In this document: positions 1 through 10,428 of the stretch, piece after piece
Position numbering within the stretch: position 1 is the stretch's first letter
Layout: each line of letters begins with the position of its first letter
Notes under the pieces: generated by a model
Database searches by the model: none
The model's input: only the letters and a program-made list of their open reading frames with translations
Told to the model about the DNA's origin: nothing
Program-made: the position numbers and the translations under genes
DNA from: Ditylenchus dipsaci
Taxonomy: Eukaryota > Nematoda > Chromadorea > Rhabditida > Anguinidae
Direction: 5' to 3'
DNA length: 64,000 nucleotides
Assembly (NCBI GenBank): GCA_004194705.1
Contig: SADC01000923.1
Coordinates: 124,001-188,000, forward strand

Positions 1-48
1 TCTGAGTTGTCAAAAGGCTGAGTTGTCAAAAGGCTGAGTTGTCAACAA
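1..48. repeat. 16-bp tandem repeat, about three copies
   Basis: The window opens with about three copies of the unit GCTGAGTTGTCAAAAG. No function is visible. Confidence 0.8.
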
Positions 49-94
49 AATGAATTTGAAAGGCTCAGTCTGATGTCAGCCATCAGTTTGGTGT

Positions 95-355
95 GAGAAA
101 GCTAATGGCAGGGTGCTCAAGACGCGTTTCTGCGTTCCGCTTCCATGTCGAAATGTCAATATGAACCTTTTTGATAAATAAAATGCTGTGAAAGCGAACA
201 ACTAAAAGTCGTTGATTTTGCTTTTTATCGCAATTTCGAGCACTAACAAATCAGTACTTTTGGGGTCAGAAATCAGCCTACTTGAACTACTGAAGTAGAT
301 GTTTTAATAGCGAGTAAGCAATCCTAGTATTGCTCTCAGTATGGATCATCTGGTA
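95..355. repeat. Direct repeat, copy 1 (partner near 1103-1372)
   Basis: A block of about 260 bp, starting in the GTGTGAGAAAGC region and ending just before GGATCATCT, recurs almost unchanged at about 1103-1372. The two copies differ mainly by single-base insertions and deletions (for example AAGACG against AAGGACG, and GATAAATA against GATAAAATA). They flank an element with ACTCGCTAC repeats, so the arrangement is a direct duplication around an insertion. I see no coding content. Confidence 0.8.
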
Positions 356-357
356 AA

Positions 358-1019
358 ACGTCGACTCGCTACAAAATTGTGACTCGCTACTGCGACTCGC
401 TACAATTGCGACTCGCTACTGCGACTCGCTACAATTGCGACTCGCTACTGTGACTCGCTACAATTGCAACTCGCTACTGCGACTCGCTACAACAGAAAAT
501 GGGTTTGATTTTTTTCTGTATAATCTTTTTATTAATATATATTCTTCAAAGGTTTTCTTGTTTGAGATGTCCTAAGTTCATACTAAATCATGAGGTACCT
601 CTCTGGTTCACGATGCTGAAAATAAAATTGAGTCAGATTCAAAAACAAATCGTCTTATCATACGTGAAATAGTGTAGTGAATTGGGTTTGATAAGACCAA
701 AACTTCGAGTACACCCACCCTAGCCCCAAAATCAGGGGTAGGTACCCCTGGTCCAGATGGATATCCAACCAAACCAAGTGGTCATCCACTTGGAGCAAAA
801 AATGTTTCACTTTTTGGGTTCCGAAAATTATTTTCTGGACTAATTCGGGCATGCTGAAGATGGTTTGATTATAGTAAAATAGGTTTTGTATGGTTTTTTG
901 AATATTGGAAAAGAGGTATTCGCTACTAGGGTCGAAAAATCCCTTCGGAAAAAATGATTTGCCTAGTGGGGAATCAAACCCCTTTTCTGTTGTAGCGAGT
1001 CGCAGTAGCGACTCGCTAC
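358..1019. mobile_element. Foldback element with ACTCGCTAC tandem-repeat arm
   Basis: Positions 358-490 hold a tandem array of GCGACTCGCTACAATT and variants. A short inverted counterpart (TTGTAGCGAGTCGC) sits at about 993-1019. The roughly 500 bp between them has no convincing gene. An inverted pair with repeat-built ends suggests a small non-autonomous foldback transposon, although no clean TSD was seen. The superfamily is unknown. Confidence 0.45.
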
Positions 1020-1102
1020 AGTACTTACCATTTTCATAAGCTGCTTTGAAAAAGTGGTGATTGTTGATTAGCTTTTGCTCTTTGTCCCACGCATCAGTTT
1101 TG

Positions 1103-1372
1103 GTGTGATGAGAAAGCTAATGGCAGGGTGCTCAAGGACGCGTTTCTGCGTTCCGCTTCCATGTCGAAATGTCAATATGAACCTTTTTGATAAAATAAAA
1201 TGCTGTGAAAGCGAACAACTAAAAGTCGTTGATTTTGCTTTTTATCGCAATTTCGAGCACTAACAAATCAGTACTTTTGGGGTCAGAAATCAGCCTACTT
1301 GGAAATACTGAAGTAGATGTTTTAATAGCGAGTAAGCAATCCTAGGTATTGCTATCAGTATGGATCATCTAT
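1103..1372. repeat. Direct repeat, copy 2
   Basis: Second copy of the block at 95-355, in the same orientation. The short open frames inside it occur in both copies and look non-coding. Confidence 0.8.
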
Positions 1373-1493
1373 AAGAGATGTCTCTTCTAGTAATCTATTG
1401 ACCAAACAAAATGAAATGCATTAGTTCCGGTTTCATGGTATTAGTCGTTACTATTTTTAGGCTTGTGCTGAAGAATACAATCGTATCTCATAA

Positions 1494-1956
1494 AATGACC
1501 AAGAACGCACCGAGCTGGGTGATCCACGTTTTACGGTTCAGGTTTGTGTTATTTCGTTGTGTGTCCTGTTAATTTTATGTCTCCCTTTTCATATTCATAC
1601 CATTTTGTTTTCAGGTGATCGACATTGACAATAAAAAAGTGTTGCACGCTCAGAAACTGTGCCGAGAAGTGTTTACCAATTCGTCTAATGAGGATAGCGC
1701 TGAGCAGAGTGAACGCAAGCCCAATAAGCAGCATCATATGGAGCAGAAATTGGCCAAGCATCTCAAGCATAACTTTGAGAAAAGCTATGGTGGTGTATGG
1801 TGAGTGCAGCTATCTTTTTGCAGCTAGATTCTGTATTATGGTTTTCAGGCATTGCGTGGTGGGCACTAGCTATGGAGCGTTCGTCACTCAACGGAAGGCC
1901 ATTTCCTCTACTTCTTTGTGGACAATATGGCTGTGATGCTGTACAGAAGTGCTTGA
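1494..1956 (+). CDS. Dynein light chain (LC8 family), one frameshift
   Basis: Dynein light chains are small homodimeric hub subunits of cytoplasmic and axonemal dynein. Exon 2 (1615-1799) follows a TTTTCAG acceptor and ends at GTGAGT in phase 2. Exon 3 (1849-1956) starts after TTTTCAG and completes a Trp codon. The core reads WHCVVG, then GxFVTQ, then HFLYFFVDNMAVMLYRS and a stop, matching the LC8 C-terminal beta strands. Near 1890, between the VTQ and HFLYF parts, one base is missing and the frame shifts by one; this may be an assembly error or a true lesion. A short upstream stretch, 1494-1542, ending at a CAG donor and in frame with exon 2, may be exon 1, but no start codon is certain. The family is recognised with high confidence; the intactness of the gene is not. 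Confidence 0.75.
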
Positions 1957-1989
1957 TAGAGGCAGTGTTGTCAATTTGAGGGTCATTTT

Positions 1990-2455
1990 GAAAAAGCATC
2001 AATATATTGGTAAAAATAAATGTGCCGAGACAAAAGGCTTAGAAAAAATAGTCGAATAAATATGCCGCTAGGACGAGCATGAAAAATAACTATGCTTTTT
2101 AAAACATGCAGAAGGCATATTTAAATAATTATGCCAAAGACATTGCGGGAAAAAGCATAACGGATTAATTATGCTTTTTTCATGTTTGAAAAAGCATAAA
2201 TATTTTTTCCCACGTGTAGACATAAAGTAAAAAGAATTATGTTTTTTGAAAAAGATGCGAAGGTTGTTAAAAATAAATATGCTTTTAGTGATGAATCGCA
2301 CTGACATATTTATTTCGGTTGCTAATAGAAAATTACCAAGTAGCATACTTATTTATTATGCTTTTTCAAAAAAATGGATAAGCATAATTAATTTTTATGC
2401 TTCTTCAAAATTTAGCTTATGACAAACAATTATGCTTTTTTCAGCACAGACTCTG
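1990..2455. repeat. Palindrome-rich array of AATTATGC / GCATAATT motifs, copy 1
   Basis: The motif TATGCTTTTTCA and its inverse recur about every 25-60 bp, forming many small inverted repeats. The same kind of array returns at about 4010-4300. No gene is visible. It resembles decayed foldback-element arms. Confidence 0.6.
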
Positions 2456-2472
2456 ATGCACCTTATGTATGT

Positions 2473-2820
2473 GTATAGCCCGAACCACCAAAATAGTAGC
2501 CGAACCACTTGGATAGCCCCGAACTACCAAGAAGGTACCCCAACCACTAGGATGTTGCCCAAACCACTTTAATAAGCCCAAACCACGTGGAAGGTGCCTA
2601 AACCACCTGAATAGGCCCAAGTCACCTAGAAAGTGGCCAAACTACCTGAGTAGGCCCAAACCACCTAGAAAGTGCCCAAATGACCTGAATAGGTGCAAAC
2701 CACCGGGAGGGTGACAAAACCACCTAGAAAGTACCTACACCACCTGGATAGTACCTGAACCAACTGGCTAATACTCTAAGCACCTGGATGTTACACAAAA
2801 CAGCTGGATTGTACCCAATA
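2473..2820. repeat. 19-20-bp minisatellite, about 18 degenerate copies
   Basis: The unit is approximately CCCAAACCACCTGGATAGTA. Copies differ by substitutions and one-base length changes, and the middle copies are the most regular (AAACCACCTAGAAAGTG). It is bounded by non-repetitive DNA on both sides. No coding role is seen. Confidence 0.85.
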
Positions 2821-3129
2821 TTGAAAGGTAATTTGAAGATGACGCCAATACACGATGGTTAATCGTGTGGTTTTGAACTAGACGAGTGTTTGGCGCTCTA
2901 TTAAAGACTGATTTTTTATGAGAAGAATTATGGTAATCTGACAGAGGACTGTGAAAAAAAAGTGAAAGAAACCAGAGTTCCGTCAGCTATGATTATTTAT
3001 TCAACAACAGCAACAGATCTCAACTAAACAACTGCAAACAATGAGAAGAGCTTGAAATGATGATGTTTTTGATTTTTCACTTTCCTACTAGCACTGTCCA
3101 TGTAGCTGTCCATAGTTGAGGTAAATCAC

Positions 3130-3800
3130 CAATTGATCCTTGAGAAGTGTCGAAGATTTTCTGTTGCGGCGACCATTCGTGCTCATCTCTGCCCGCGAAT
3201 ACACTCTTCCACTGTAGATGATGAGGCAGGAACAGTCAGCATCTCCACAAGAAAATCAATGATGTCAATTTGCCCGGACTACTTGCACGACCTTAAGAAA
3301 CCAAAGTTAAAAAAGATAGACTTCTAAGTTAAAACACTTGCCTGATTGTAGATATCGAGAAAATTCCCAATCACAGAAATCTATCCACACCAACGAGTAG
3401 GCGATGGATACGTCAAGCGCTTCTTTGAATTACTTTCCAGCTAGGCGTCTAAGGATCTTCAATATTAATTCCTTCATGCTCTTAATAGTAGAGAATTGAA
3501 GGTGGAAAAAGTTGGAAAGATTTACTTGGAAAGCTAGGTGTGACATGAGGTTCTTGCGCATTTGAATGTGACTTGAGGACACCTGTCTTGGGAACCATAT
3601 CAGCATTGCAGGAAAGTCAGTACATTCTTTCCTATAAGTGAAAGTTGATAAGGAAGGAAAGGAAATAAAACCTTACATAATCGATACCCTCATAGTTGAT
3701 CTTGATTTCCACGAAGAGAGTCCAAACGATGTGTTGATTTCGAACATCTCGGTCTTCAATGTATTTTCATTCTACTCGGGGACGCAGTTGAGAGTGCCGT
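3130..3800 (-). CDS. Unidentified spliced protein-coding gene (3' part)
   Basis: On the minus strand a run of short exons with plausible borders is open in coordinated frames: about 3790-3677, 3631-3526, 3480-3434, 3380-3342 and 3291-3130. Introns are about 45-54 nt. The predicted protein is helical and mixed in charge, with stretches such as HIVWTLFVEIKINYEG, MKELILKILRRLAGK, ISVIGNFLDIYN and IDIIDFLVEMLTVP, suggesting an alpha-helical repeat or scaffold protein. I do not recognise the family. One intron (after 3342) has a GC donor in the context CAG|GCAAGT. At least two single-base frame slips are needed (near 3265 and 3210), as in the other genes here. The upstream exons and the stop are unresolved. 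Confidence 0.4.
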
Positions 3801-4009
3801 TGCTGAGATTGGTCTTGCTCTTTTTTATTTTTGCATTGTCCTCTTGATTTGCATCTGAGAGCTGAGATTGAGTAAGACTGCCAACAACCATAAGGAGCAA
3901 AGTTTTAGCAGGCGACTATCTAGAATAAAAACAAAAGATTGCGAAGACTGTAACAGCAAAAAGACTAAAATTTACTGAAATACCAACTCGAGATGTACCC
4001 AGATACAAA

Positions 4010-4300
4010 TAAGTGAGCGCAAAAATAAATATGCTAATTGAAATAGCGTGGTTTTTCGTCAGAAATAAATATGACTACTGAATTTCACAGATCGAAAAGC
4101 AGAATTAACTATGCACTTATTTATTCAAGAAGAAAAGCCGGCAAAATCAAAAGGCATATTTATGAAACGCTACAAGCTATGCCAAAACAAAAAGCATTTT
4201 TAATGGCCTTGATTAATTATGCTTTTTCAAAAAGCATAATTAAAATTTCAAATAGTTATGCTACTTGAATTAGCATAGTATTTTAAGTTTCAAATTTTCT
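4010..4300. repeat. Palindrome-rich AATTATGC array, copy 2
   Basis: Same motif set as at 1990-2455, including a near-perfect palindrome of TTAATTATGCTTTTTC with its inverse around 4215-4245. The two arrays flank the minus-strand gene and the minisatellite, so they may be the arms of one large decayed element or two independent insertions. Confidence 0.55.
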
Positions 4301-4375
4301 TCTCTCAGAAAGAATATTTATTTTTTGTGCTTTTTCTTAATTTCACTCAAAGCATAGTGCTATTCTTTTTTGCTC

Positions 4376-5418
4376 AGCTTTACTATGCCCGACTGACAAC
4401 ACTGGATAGAGGACAGTACGCAAGAAAAATAAGCTTCTGTCAAAGGGACACGGTCGTTTCGCCCCCTGTTCATTTCGCCCCCTGTATCGTTTCGCCCCTG
4501 TATTGTTTCGCCCCCTAGTTCATTTCGCCCCTAGTTCATTTCGCCCTAAGTTCATTTCGCCCCCTGTATTGTTTCGCCCCCGAAATTCATATTTATCCCC
4601 GAAATTCAAATTCGTGGTCGAACTCATATAAAGGGCTCATATAACTCATATATAAAGGGTCAGCCCCTATCCCGGACCATGTACCCCAAAGGGTCAGCCC
4701 TTATCCCGGACCATGTACCCCCAAAGGGGCTTCCTATTGAAATAGGTTGCCTGCCGAAGGCAGGCAGGTAGAAAGTCTAAAAAAGTCAAAAAGTTCTCTG
4801 TTTTTTAACTGTTTTATGTTACCTTGCCAATAAAACTTGTTTTCTTTGATCTCAATTTAATTCTGCTAATGACCAAACTAATGAAAAATCAATTATCGCT
4901 AACTTCGTGAACTAGGGGGCGAAACAATACAGGGGGCGAAACGATACAGGGGCGAAATGAACTAGGGGGCGAAACGATACAGGGGGCGAAATGAACTAGG
5001 GGCGAAACGATACAGGGGGCGAAATGAACAGGGGCGAAACGATACGTACCCTCTGTCAAATATTCTTCAATAAAATTGTTTGTGCTGTTGCAGGTGTGTA
5101 TAAGCTTGTGTATAATAAAGTGGTTTCTCGTGGTGGTTATGTCAGCCTTGTTATTACAAATGGTCCCCAACCCACCACCTGGTTTGTTGAGCATCTCTGT
5201 GCTCTGATGAAATTTCTGATAGGTCAAACCTAGCTTATTTCGTCAATATTAGGGGGATTTTCATTAGATTTTGTAACAAAACCTACTGAGCGAAATAATT
5301 AAATTAGTGCAGGGTGATTCAAAGCTGATTTGTTTTGATCCGTGGTCAAGGGATCCATTCGAAGAACTTCTGAAGGCTATCGTTGAATTGTACGAACCGA
5401 AAATATCCGTTGGATAGT
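4376..5418 (+). pseudogene. Unidentified gene interrupted by a transposon
   Basis: An exon starting after the acceptor TTTTTTGCTCAG is open up to 4444, where a 607-bp element begins. Immediately after the second copy of the 9-bp target duplication (5052-5060) the frame continues without a break to a stop at about 5231, with a possible donor at GATAG|GTCAAA. Segments such as RKISFCQ before the insertion and IFFNKIVCAVAG after it belong to one reading frame. A further open stretch, about 5290-5418, carrying LICFDPWSRDPFEELLKAI and then a stop, is a likely last exon. The family is not recognised. The insertion would add hundreds of bases with stops to the exon unless the element is spliced out. 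Confidence 0.5.
4445..5051. mobile_element. Mutator-like foldback element with 9-bp TSD
   Basis: The element is 607 bp and flanked by the direct repeat TCTGTCAAA (4436-4444 and 5052-5060). Its ends are inverted copies: the left begins GGGACACGGTCGTTTCGCC and the right end, reversed, begins GGGTACGTATCGTTTCGCC. Both arms are tandem arrays of TTTCGCCCC units (4455-4580 and 4910-5045, inverted). The core, about 4620-4770, is shared with another element at about 12255-12356. A 9-bp TSD fits the Mutator superfamily, but no transposase is present. Confidence 0.8.
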
Positions 5419-5572
5419 TATTTTATCGTTGTTTGCTTACAATTAAAATTCAGGAAATATGTAAAATTAGATCGAAAAAGCAATTTTAAAGTTCTCCCGG
5501 GTAACCAAAAAGAACCTATTTCCTTAGCAGCTTTCAACCCCTCCTCTCTTTAAAAACGTGGTTCCCCAATTG

Positions 5573-6517
5573 TAGGGTGTCGAATCGAGCGCTCGATTTC
5601 GAACTTTTCGCTCGAAAGTTCGAAAATTTCGAATTTCGAGCGGAAATTTCGAATTTCGAGCGCTCGAAAAAAAAATTTCGAATTTGGCTTTCGAATTTCG
5701 AGCGCTCAAAAAAAAATTCGAATTATGCTTTCGAATTTCGAGCGCTCGAAAAAAATTTCGAATTATGCTTTCGAATTTCGAGCGCTCGAAAATAAATTTC
5801 GAATTATGCTTTCGAATTTTGAGCGCTTATTTTCGAGATATAGTTCGGAACTTGCAGCACACAAAAAAGAATGTAATGGTGAATTTTTCTTGTTTTAGAA
5901 AATGCCAAGCGAAGTTTGGAAATCGTTTAAGAAAGTCGGTGGAAAGGCTATTTTCACTTGTGGGGAAGAGCTTAGACTGCCAAAGAGTAGATCAACAACT
6001 TATCTTTCGGGTCACCTGAAATCGGCAAGGCCCAAGGAAAAGTTAGCGAACAAAAATTGGGACCTTCTGAGGCGAAAAAAGCCAGAGCGGTGATTTTTGC
6101 GATCTCAGAGTCTCCGATCTGCGCCGTTTGATCAAGCACAACTATGAACAAAGAATGGTAGTTTTTTCGGCCGCTTATTCGTTTGGTGTGGTAAAGCGGT
6201 CGTGTGTGGTCGATTAACCATGGTTTCGATTAATTTGTTTCTAAAAAATCCATTAATGAGGCGGCGAAGCCGCTGAAAATTTTCGATTTCGAATCGAGCG
6301 CTCGAAAATTTTCGAATTTCGAATCGAGCGCTCGAAAATTTCGAATGTCGAATCGAGCGCTCGACTCGAAAATTTCGAATTTCGAATATCGAATCGAGCG
6401 CTCGACTCGAAAATTTCGAATTTCGAATATCGAATCGAGCGCTCGACTCGAAAATTTCGAATTTCGAATATCGAATCGAGCGCTCGACTCGAAAATTTCG
6501 AGCGCTCGACAACCCTA
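5573..6517. mobile_element. hAT element with TCGAGCGCTCGAAA arms
   Basis: The element is flanked by the perfect 8-bp repeat CCCAATTG (5565-5572 and 6518-6525). The ends are TAGGGTGTCGA on the left and its inverse TCGACAACCCTA on the right. Both arms are arrays of TCGAGCGCTCGAAAATTTCG; long open frames inside these arms are a repeat artefact. The middle holds a BED zinc-finger remnant. An 8-bp TSD, a TAGGG-type TIR and a BED finger together place it in hAT. Confidence 0.88.
5902..6093 (+). pseudogene. BED zinc-finger remnant of a hAT transposase
   Basis: After a TTGTTTTAG acceptor, a 63-residue frame begins MPSEVWKSFKKVGGKAIF and continues with CGEEL and SGHLKS, then stops. This is the layout of the BED finger that opens many hAT transposases (W/F aromatic start, Cys, then His near HLKS). 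The first zinc Cys of the usual pair is not in place, so it is probably inactive. The remaining transposase is missing from the element. Confidence 0.7.
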
Positions 6518-6603
6518 CCCAATTGTAAACATTTGGTGTTGTTACTTTTCTCTCTATGTATCATATCCTAGAACAAAAAATGTGTGTTTTTAATTTTTTT
6601 ATA

Positions 6604-7028
6604 CAGTCGACTCTCGATATAAGAGCACCCCTTCAAGTTCGTTCCCGCCTAGGGTCCGACACTTTTTACTCTAATTTTTGAAGCATTTTGCCAGTTGTCT
6701 TCGGTCAATTTAGTCCGAAATGTCGCAAGGATTCTAATTTTGCAGATCGTTTTTGTGAATGACTACAGTTGTGCCGAAAAGACATGCGGCTCTCGATATA
6801 AGAGCACCTAATTTTCAAAAAGGGGTGTTCTTATACCGAGAGCCGCGGGTATTTCTGCAAAACTGAGGCCATTTTCAGAAACGACTGGTAAAATCGGAAT
6901 CCTTGCGATATTTCGAACTAGACTGACCGAAGACAACTGGCAAAAGGCTTCAAAAATTAGGGTGAAAAAGGTGTCGGACCCTAGGCGGGAACGAACTTGA
7001 GGGGTGCTCTTATATCGAGAGTCAACTG
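6604..7028. mobile_element. pogo/Tigger-type MITE (CAGTCGACTCTCGATATAAG ends)
   Basis: TA dinucleotides flank an inverted pair: CAGTCGACTCTCGATATAAG at the left and its near-perfect inverse ending CAACTG at the right. The two halves mirror each other almost entirely (for example GTCCGACAC against GTGTCGGAC), so the whole 425 bp is a foldback. The ends match pogo/Tigger elements of the Tc1/mariner group. No transposase is present. Confidence 0.85.
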
Positions 7029-7938
7029 TACTTCCAACTTCCCTTTTCCAATTGAAATATTAAAGATGAAGGTTTTTGCAAAACTATATCTAACTACGCG
7101 CTGGAGGTCACATAAAGGAATACTGCCTGCTTTGTTTTTGAACCCACATAAAATCGATGAAAAGATTAGCTTATGCCGATTTTTTTCGAATTAAAATCTA
7201 AAAAGTGAAATCAGTGGAACTCATACACCTAGCAAAATGCAATAAACACTTTGCATAAATGTTAAATCTACTTCGACATACAGGCCCCCAAAGTTGAGAG
7301 GGCCGCTTTTTTTTAGAGGGGGCCGTTCTATTAGAGGAAATACGGTAAAAAGTAGTGAGATTAATTAATTTGAATAATGACTTTTTTTACTGTATAAGCT
7401 TTATTGTTTTTCTGATGCAAAAAGTAAAGAATAAATTGTGTTTACTGGCTGCTCAAAAAGTCTCTCAACCAAAAGGAAGGACAGACCAGTGCATATGTGT
7501 GCAGGAAGCAAAGAGTATATATATTGCTTTCAAAATTGTGTCTACTGTCAGGCGTCGTGGCGGGCGTCTCTAGTCCAGTTTCTAGGAGGCAAGGGTGGTG
7601 AGCGGATGCCCATTTCAAGGGCTGTGTCATCAAGGGGTCTTTGAGGGAGCTCAGAGATCGCTGGATGTATGCTCTAGCAGCAGAACAATGAGACAAGCAC
7701 CGGCCCAGGCCCTAAAGGGAGCAGGTTAAATTGTCCGCACGGTTACAGTGGAAGGATCACATTCGCGACACCCTTTTTGAAAATTGTTTTTCTAAATCTC
7801 TATATTTTTTAAATGTTAAAAAATATAGATAGCTCTACATTTTTTTTAAAGTGAATGAAGCAAAAACAAGAAATTCAATATAAATCTTACTTTAGTAAAT
7901 TTATTAATATGATCTCTTATTTTTATTAAAGTGGTGCG
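7029..7938. other. No gene seen; MITE fragment at about 7280-7350
   Basis: The stretch holds only short, unconvincing frames. Around 7280-7350 there is the right end of an element ending ATTAGAGGAAATACGGTA, the family described at 12388-12642. The rest is unassigned AT-rich sequence. Confidence 0.5.
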
Positions 7939-8394
7939 TAGGGTTGTCGAGTACTCGAAATTTCGAGTACTCGAAATCCAAGTTTTTTTGATCTTATTTC
8001 TTGTTTTTATGTGTGATTTTTATCAAAGTTTTGAATAGGATATGTCACAATCCAAAGCTTTATTCATTGGCTACATGATGGTGTGAAAACTTTTTGATTT
8101 GGTAGATAAAATATGTCTGTTTTAATGAAAACAATTTCGAGTCAGACTACTCGAAATCGAGTACTCGAAACTGGATTTCGAGTAGTCTGACTCGAAATTG
8201 TTTTCATTAAAACAGTCATATTTCTATCGACCAAATCAAAAAGTTTTCACACCATCATGTAGCCAATGAATAAAGCTTTGGATTGTGACATATCCTATTC
8301 AAAACTTTGATAAAAATCACACATAAAAACAAGAAATAAGATCAAAAAAACTTGGATTTCGAGTACTCGAAATTTCGAGTACTCGACAACCCTA
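7939..8394. mobile_element. hAT MITE with TCGAGTACTCGAAAT arms
   Basis: The perfect 8-bp TSD GTGGTGCG (7931-7938 and 8395-8402) flanks a 456-bp palindrome-like element with ends TAGGGTTGTCGAGTACTCG and its inverse. The arms are nearly identical inverted copies (about 200 bp each), including matching AT-rich inner segments. It shares the TAGGGTTGTCGA end with the element at 5573-6517 but carries GTAC where that one carries GCGC. Confidence 0.9.
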
Positions 8395-8460
8395 GTGGTG
8401 CGTGAAAAAATTCTTTTTAAAATGTCAAATCATTATAATTTTTGTTGGCTATTTTATCAA

Positions 8461-8757
8461 GATTGACATTTGTTCTCTCTCACAGATTTTGAATTTAGCG
8501 GTCGTTTCTGTAAAAGAAAAAAGTTCCCCCGTGTCACCGCTATAGTGACACCCGTTTTTGAAATAAGAAAGTCACTATAGCGGTGACACGTGCGTCTTTT
8601 CGGCAAAACTTTTTTCATTTACAGAAACGACCAGTAAATTCAGAATCTGTACGATTTTTCTGATTAGACCGCAAAATCGAATTCGGCAAAATATTTCAAA
8701 AATTAGGGAACGAATTTTTTAGGGGGGGGCAGTTGTCACTATAGCGGGGGTTGACTG
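8461..8757. mobile_element. Tigger-type MITE, right part
   Basis: A central palindrome (GTCACCGCTATAGTGAC at about 8536 and its inverse at about 8571) and a right end GGGGGTTGACTG followed by TA at 8758 identify a pogo/Tigger MITE. The matching left terminus was not located, so it is probably truncated. Confidence 0.6.
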
Positions 8758-9994
8758 TAATGGAAAATTGACCTTCGGGGGGGATGATGGTACACTAAAT
8801 AAGTACCTCAAATCTTAACGCCGATAATTCGTTCGGGATGAGAAAAAATGATTCTGAACTAGACTTCATTTCTAGAGTTTCTCGCCTAGTATCAGAGGAA
8901 AAAAACGTAACTCCGCAGTTAGAACAATCCCTGCCTATTTAATAAGCATCCTGGTGCAAAACAAATTTCGGAAAACTCATGCTAGAATTTACTGAGAAAT
9001 CATAAGATCATATCCTAAAAAAAAGTCTAACAAGATAAAGTTCCAATCACGACAAACTATATTTAAGGCATGATTTTGGGTAGAATCCAATGATTTTCTT
9101 ACTAGGTCTAGTAAATTTCGGTAAGTTTCAGTTTCTTACTAAATCTTTTTTCCAATTTAAGAAAGACATCCAGGAAACGTTAAATAAATACGAGCGGTGG
9201 TCGGTCAAGAAAGAAAGTATGCAAAGAAACACGTGAAGCTGTTTTTCAACCGTATAAGGCAGAAGCACGTAAGGAACATGAGTCTCAGCTACACTACGTA
9301 AACACCTTAGACTGAGACTAAGAAGGTTTTTTCATGGAGCCGAGTCTAAGTGTCAGTCCGTGAACGAGCCACATGGGTGGTTTAAACCATTTCCCTAATT
9401 TCGTTTATTTTAGCTGCTTTTAATGGACATCCTCATGGACTGGAGACAGGCCCCTCAGGTTCAAAGTTTTGGTGTACAGTCAAACTCTGACGCAGGCCCA
9501 TCCCGATATAAGGCCACCTGTGGCCGGTCCATAGGGTGACCTTATGTCTGAGACTTTACTTTACATGCTGTACCCAGAAAAATTCGAAGAGTACAACGAA
9601 AAAAGCGGTCACGACAGATCGCGACAATTTAGATTGCGACAATTTAAATTGCGCCAAGATTTAGAAATAAATTCAGTTCAAAAGACTGAATTTGTGACGA
9701 AGTCTTTGCAAAATTTGAATTGTTGCAATCTAAATTGTCGCGATCTGTCGCTGACCGAAAAAGGGCCGGAGTATAGAATCCCCTCTGGCCGAGAAACCGG
9801 TTTAAACCTCGTTTTTACGCGATTTGACCACTTTTACGTTTAGAAAAAAATATAAAACAATTGGTAAAGCATTTTGCACGAAAAAAATTTTTTGACCAAA
9901 AATCGACTTTTTGTACTCAGATACCTCATTTGGTGGTTTTTACCCTGTTTTGGTCACTGGAGCTGGGGAAAAAGAGTCTCTATGTACATGTATG
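8758..9994. other. No gene seen; Tigger-like end and an inverted repeat
   Basis: At 9477 there is a Tigger-like end (CAGTCAAACTC). Positions 9600-9765 form an inverted repeat around GACAGATCGCGACAATTTAG. An open frame over this repeat (9544-9843) is an artefact of the palindrome in my reading. From about 9840 the sequence belongs to a larger repeat whose relative lies at 45823-46580. Confidence 0.5.
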
Positions 9995-10365
9995 GGTACT
10001 TGTTCACTTAGGGGGGGGGCGCATTTTATATTTTTTTTTCAAATTATGTTTTAACGGCTCCTAAGTAATTTTTATATGCTTCAAACGATGAAAAATTTGT
10101 TTTCTAATACTTTCTTTCGTTAAAACCGATTTTTCGAAAAAAAATTTTTTGACTAAAATTAGACTTTTTACCCTGGGGGTCCAAGGCATGTTAAGTTTTT
10201 GGTCGAATTTTGGTCTAAATTTTTTTTTCGAAAAATCGGTTTTTTATCTAAGAAAACTTTGGAAAACAATTTTTGACCGTTTAAAGCATATAAAAATCAC
10301 TTAGGAGTCGTTTAAACATGATTTAGACGATATTATAAAATGCGCCCCCTAAGTGAACAAGTGCC
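9995..10365. mobile_element. Foldback MITE with GGYACTTGTTCAC ends, 8-bp TSD
   Basis: The TSD is CATGTATG (9987-9994 and 10366-10373). The ends are GGTACTTGTTCACTTAGGGG and, inverted, GGCACTTGTTCACTTAGGGG. The element interrupts a copy of a larger repeat: the flanks read through into sequence colinear with about 46070-46130. The 8-bp TSD suggests hAT, but no transposase is present. Confidence 0.82.
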
Positions 10366-10428
10366 CATGTATGATCAAGTGTACTTCTCGGAATCATGTC
10401 TAAGGTAAGTGCGTGCGCGCATCTCTAA

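Noticed and set aside
358..492. A CRISPR array (regular short repeats)
   Set aside because: The units are contiguous tandem repeats without unique spacers, in a eukaryotic genome.
6132..6564. Long open frames over the TCGAGCGCTCGAA array (126 and 103 codons, and others)
   Set aside because: They are open only because the short repeat has no stops in several frames on both strands; the translations are low-complexity repeats.
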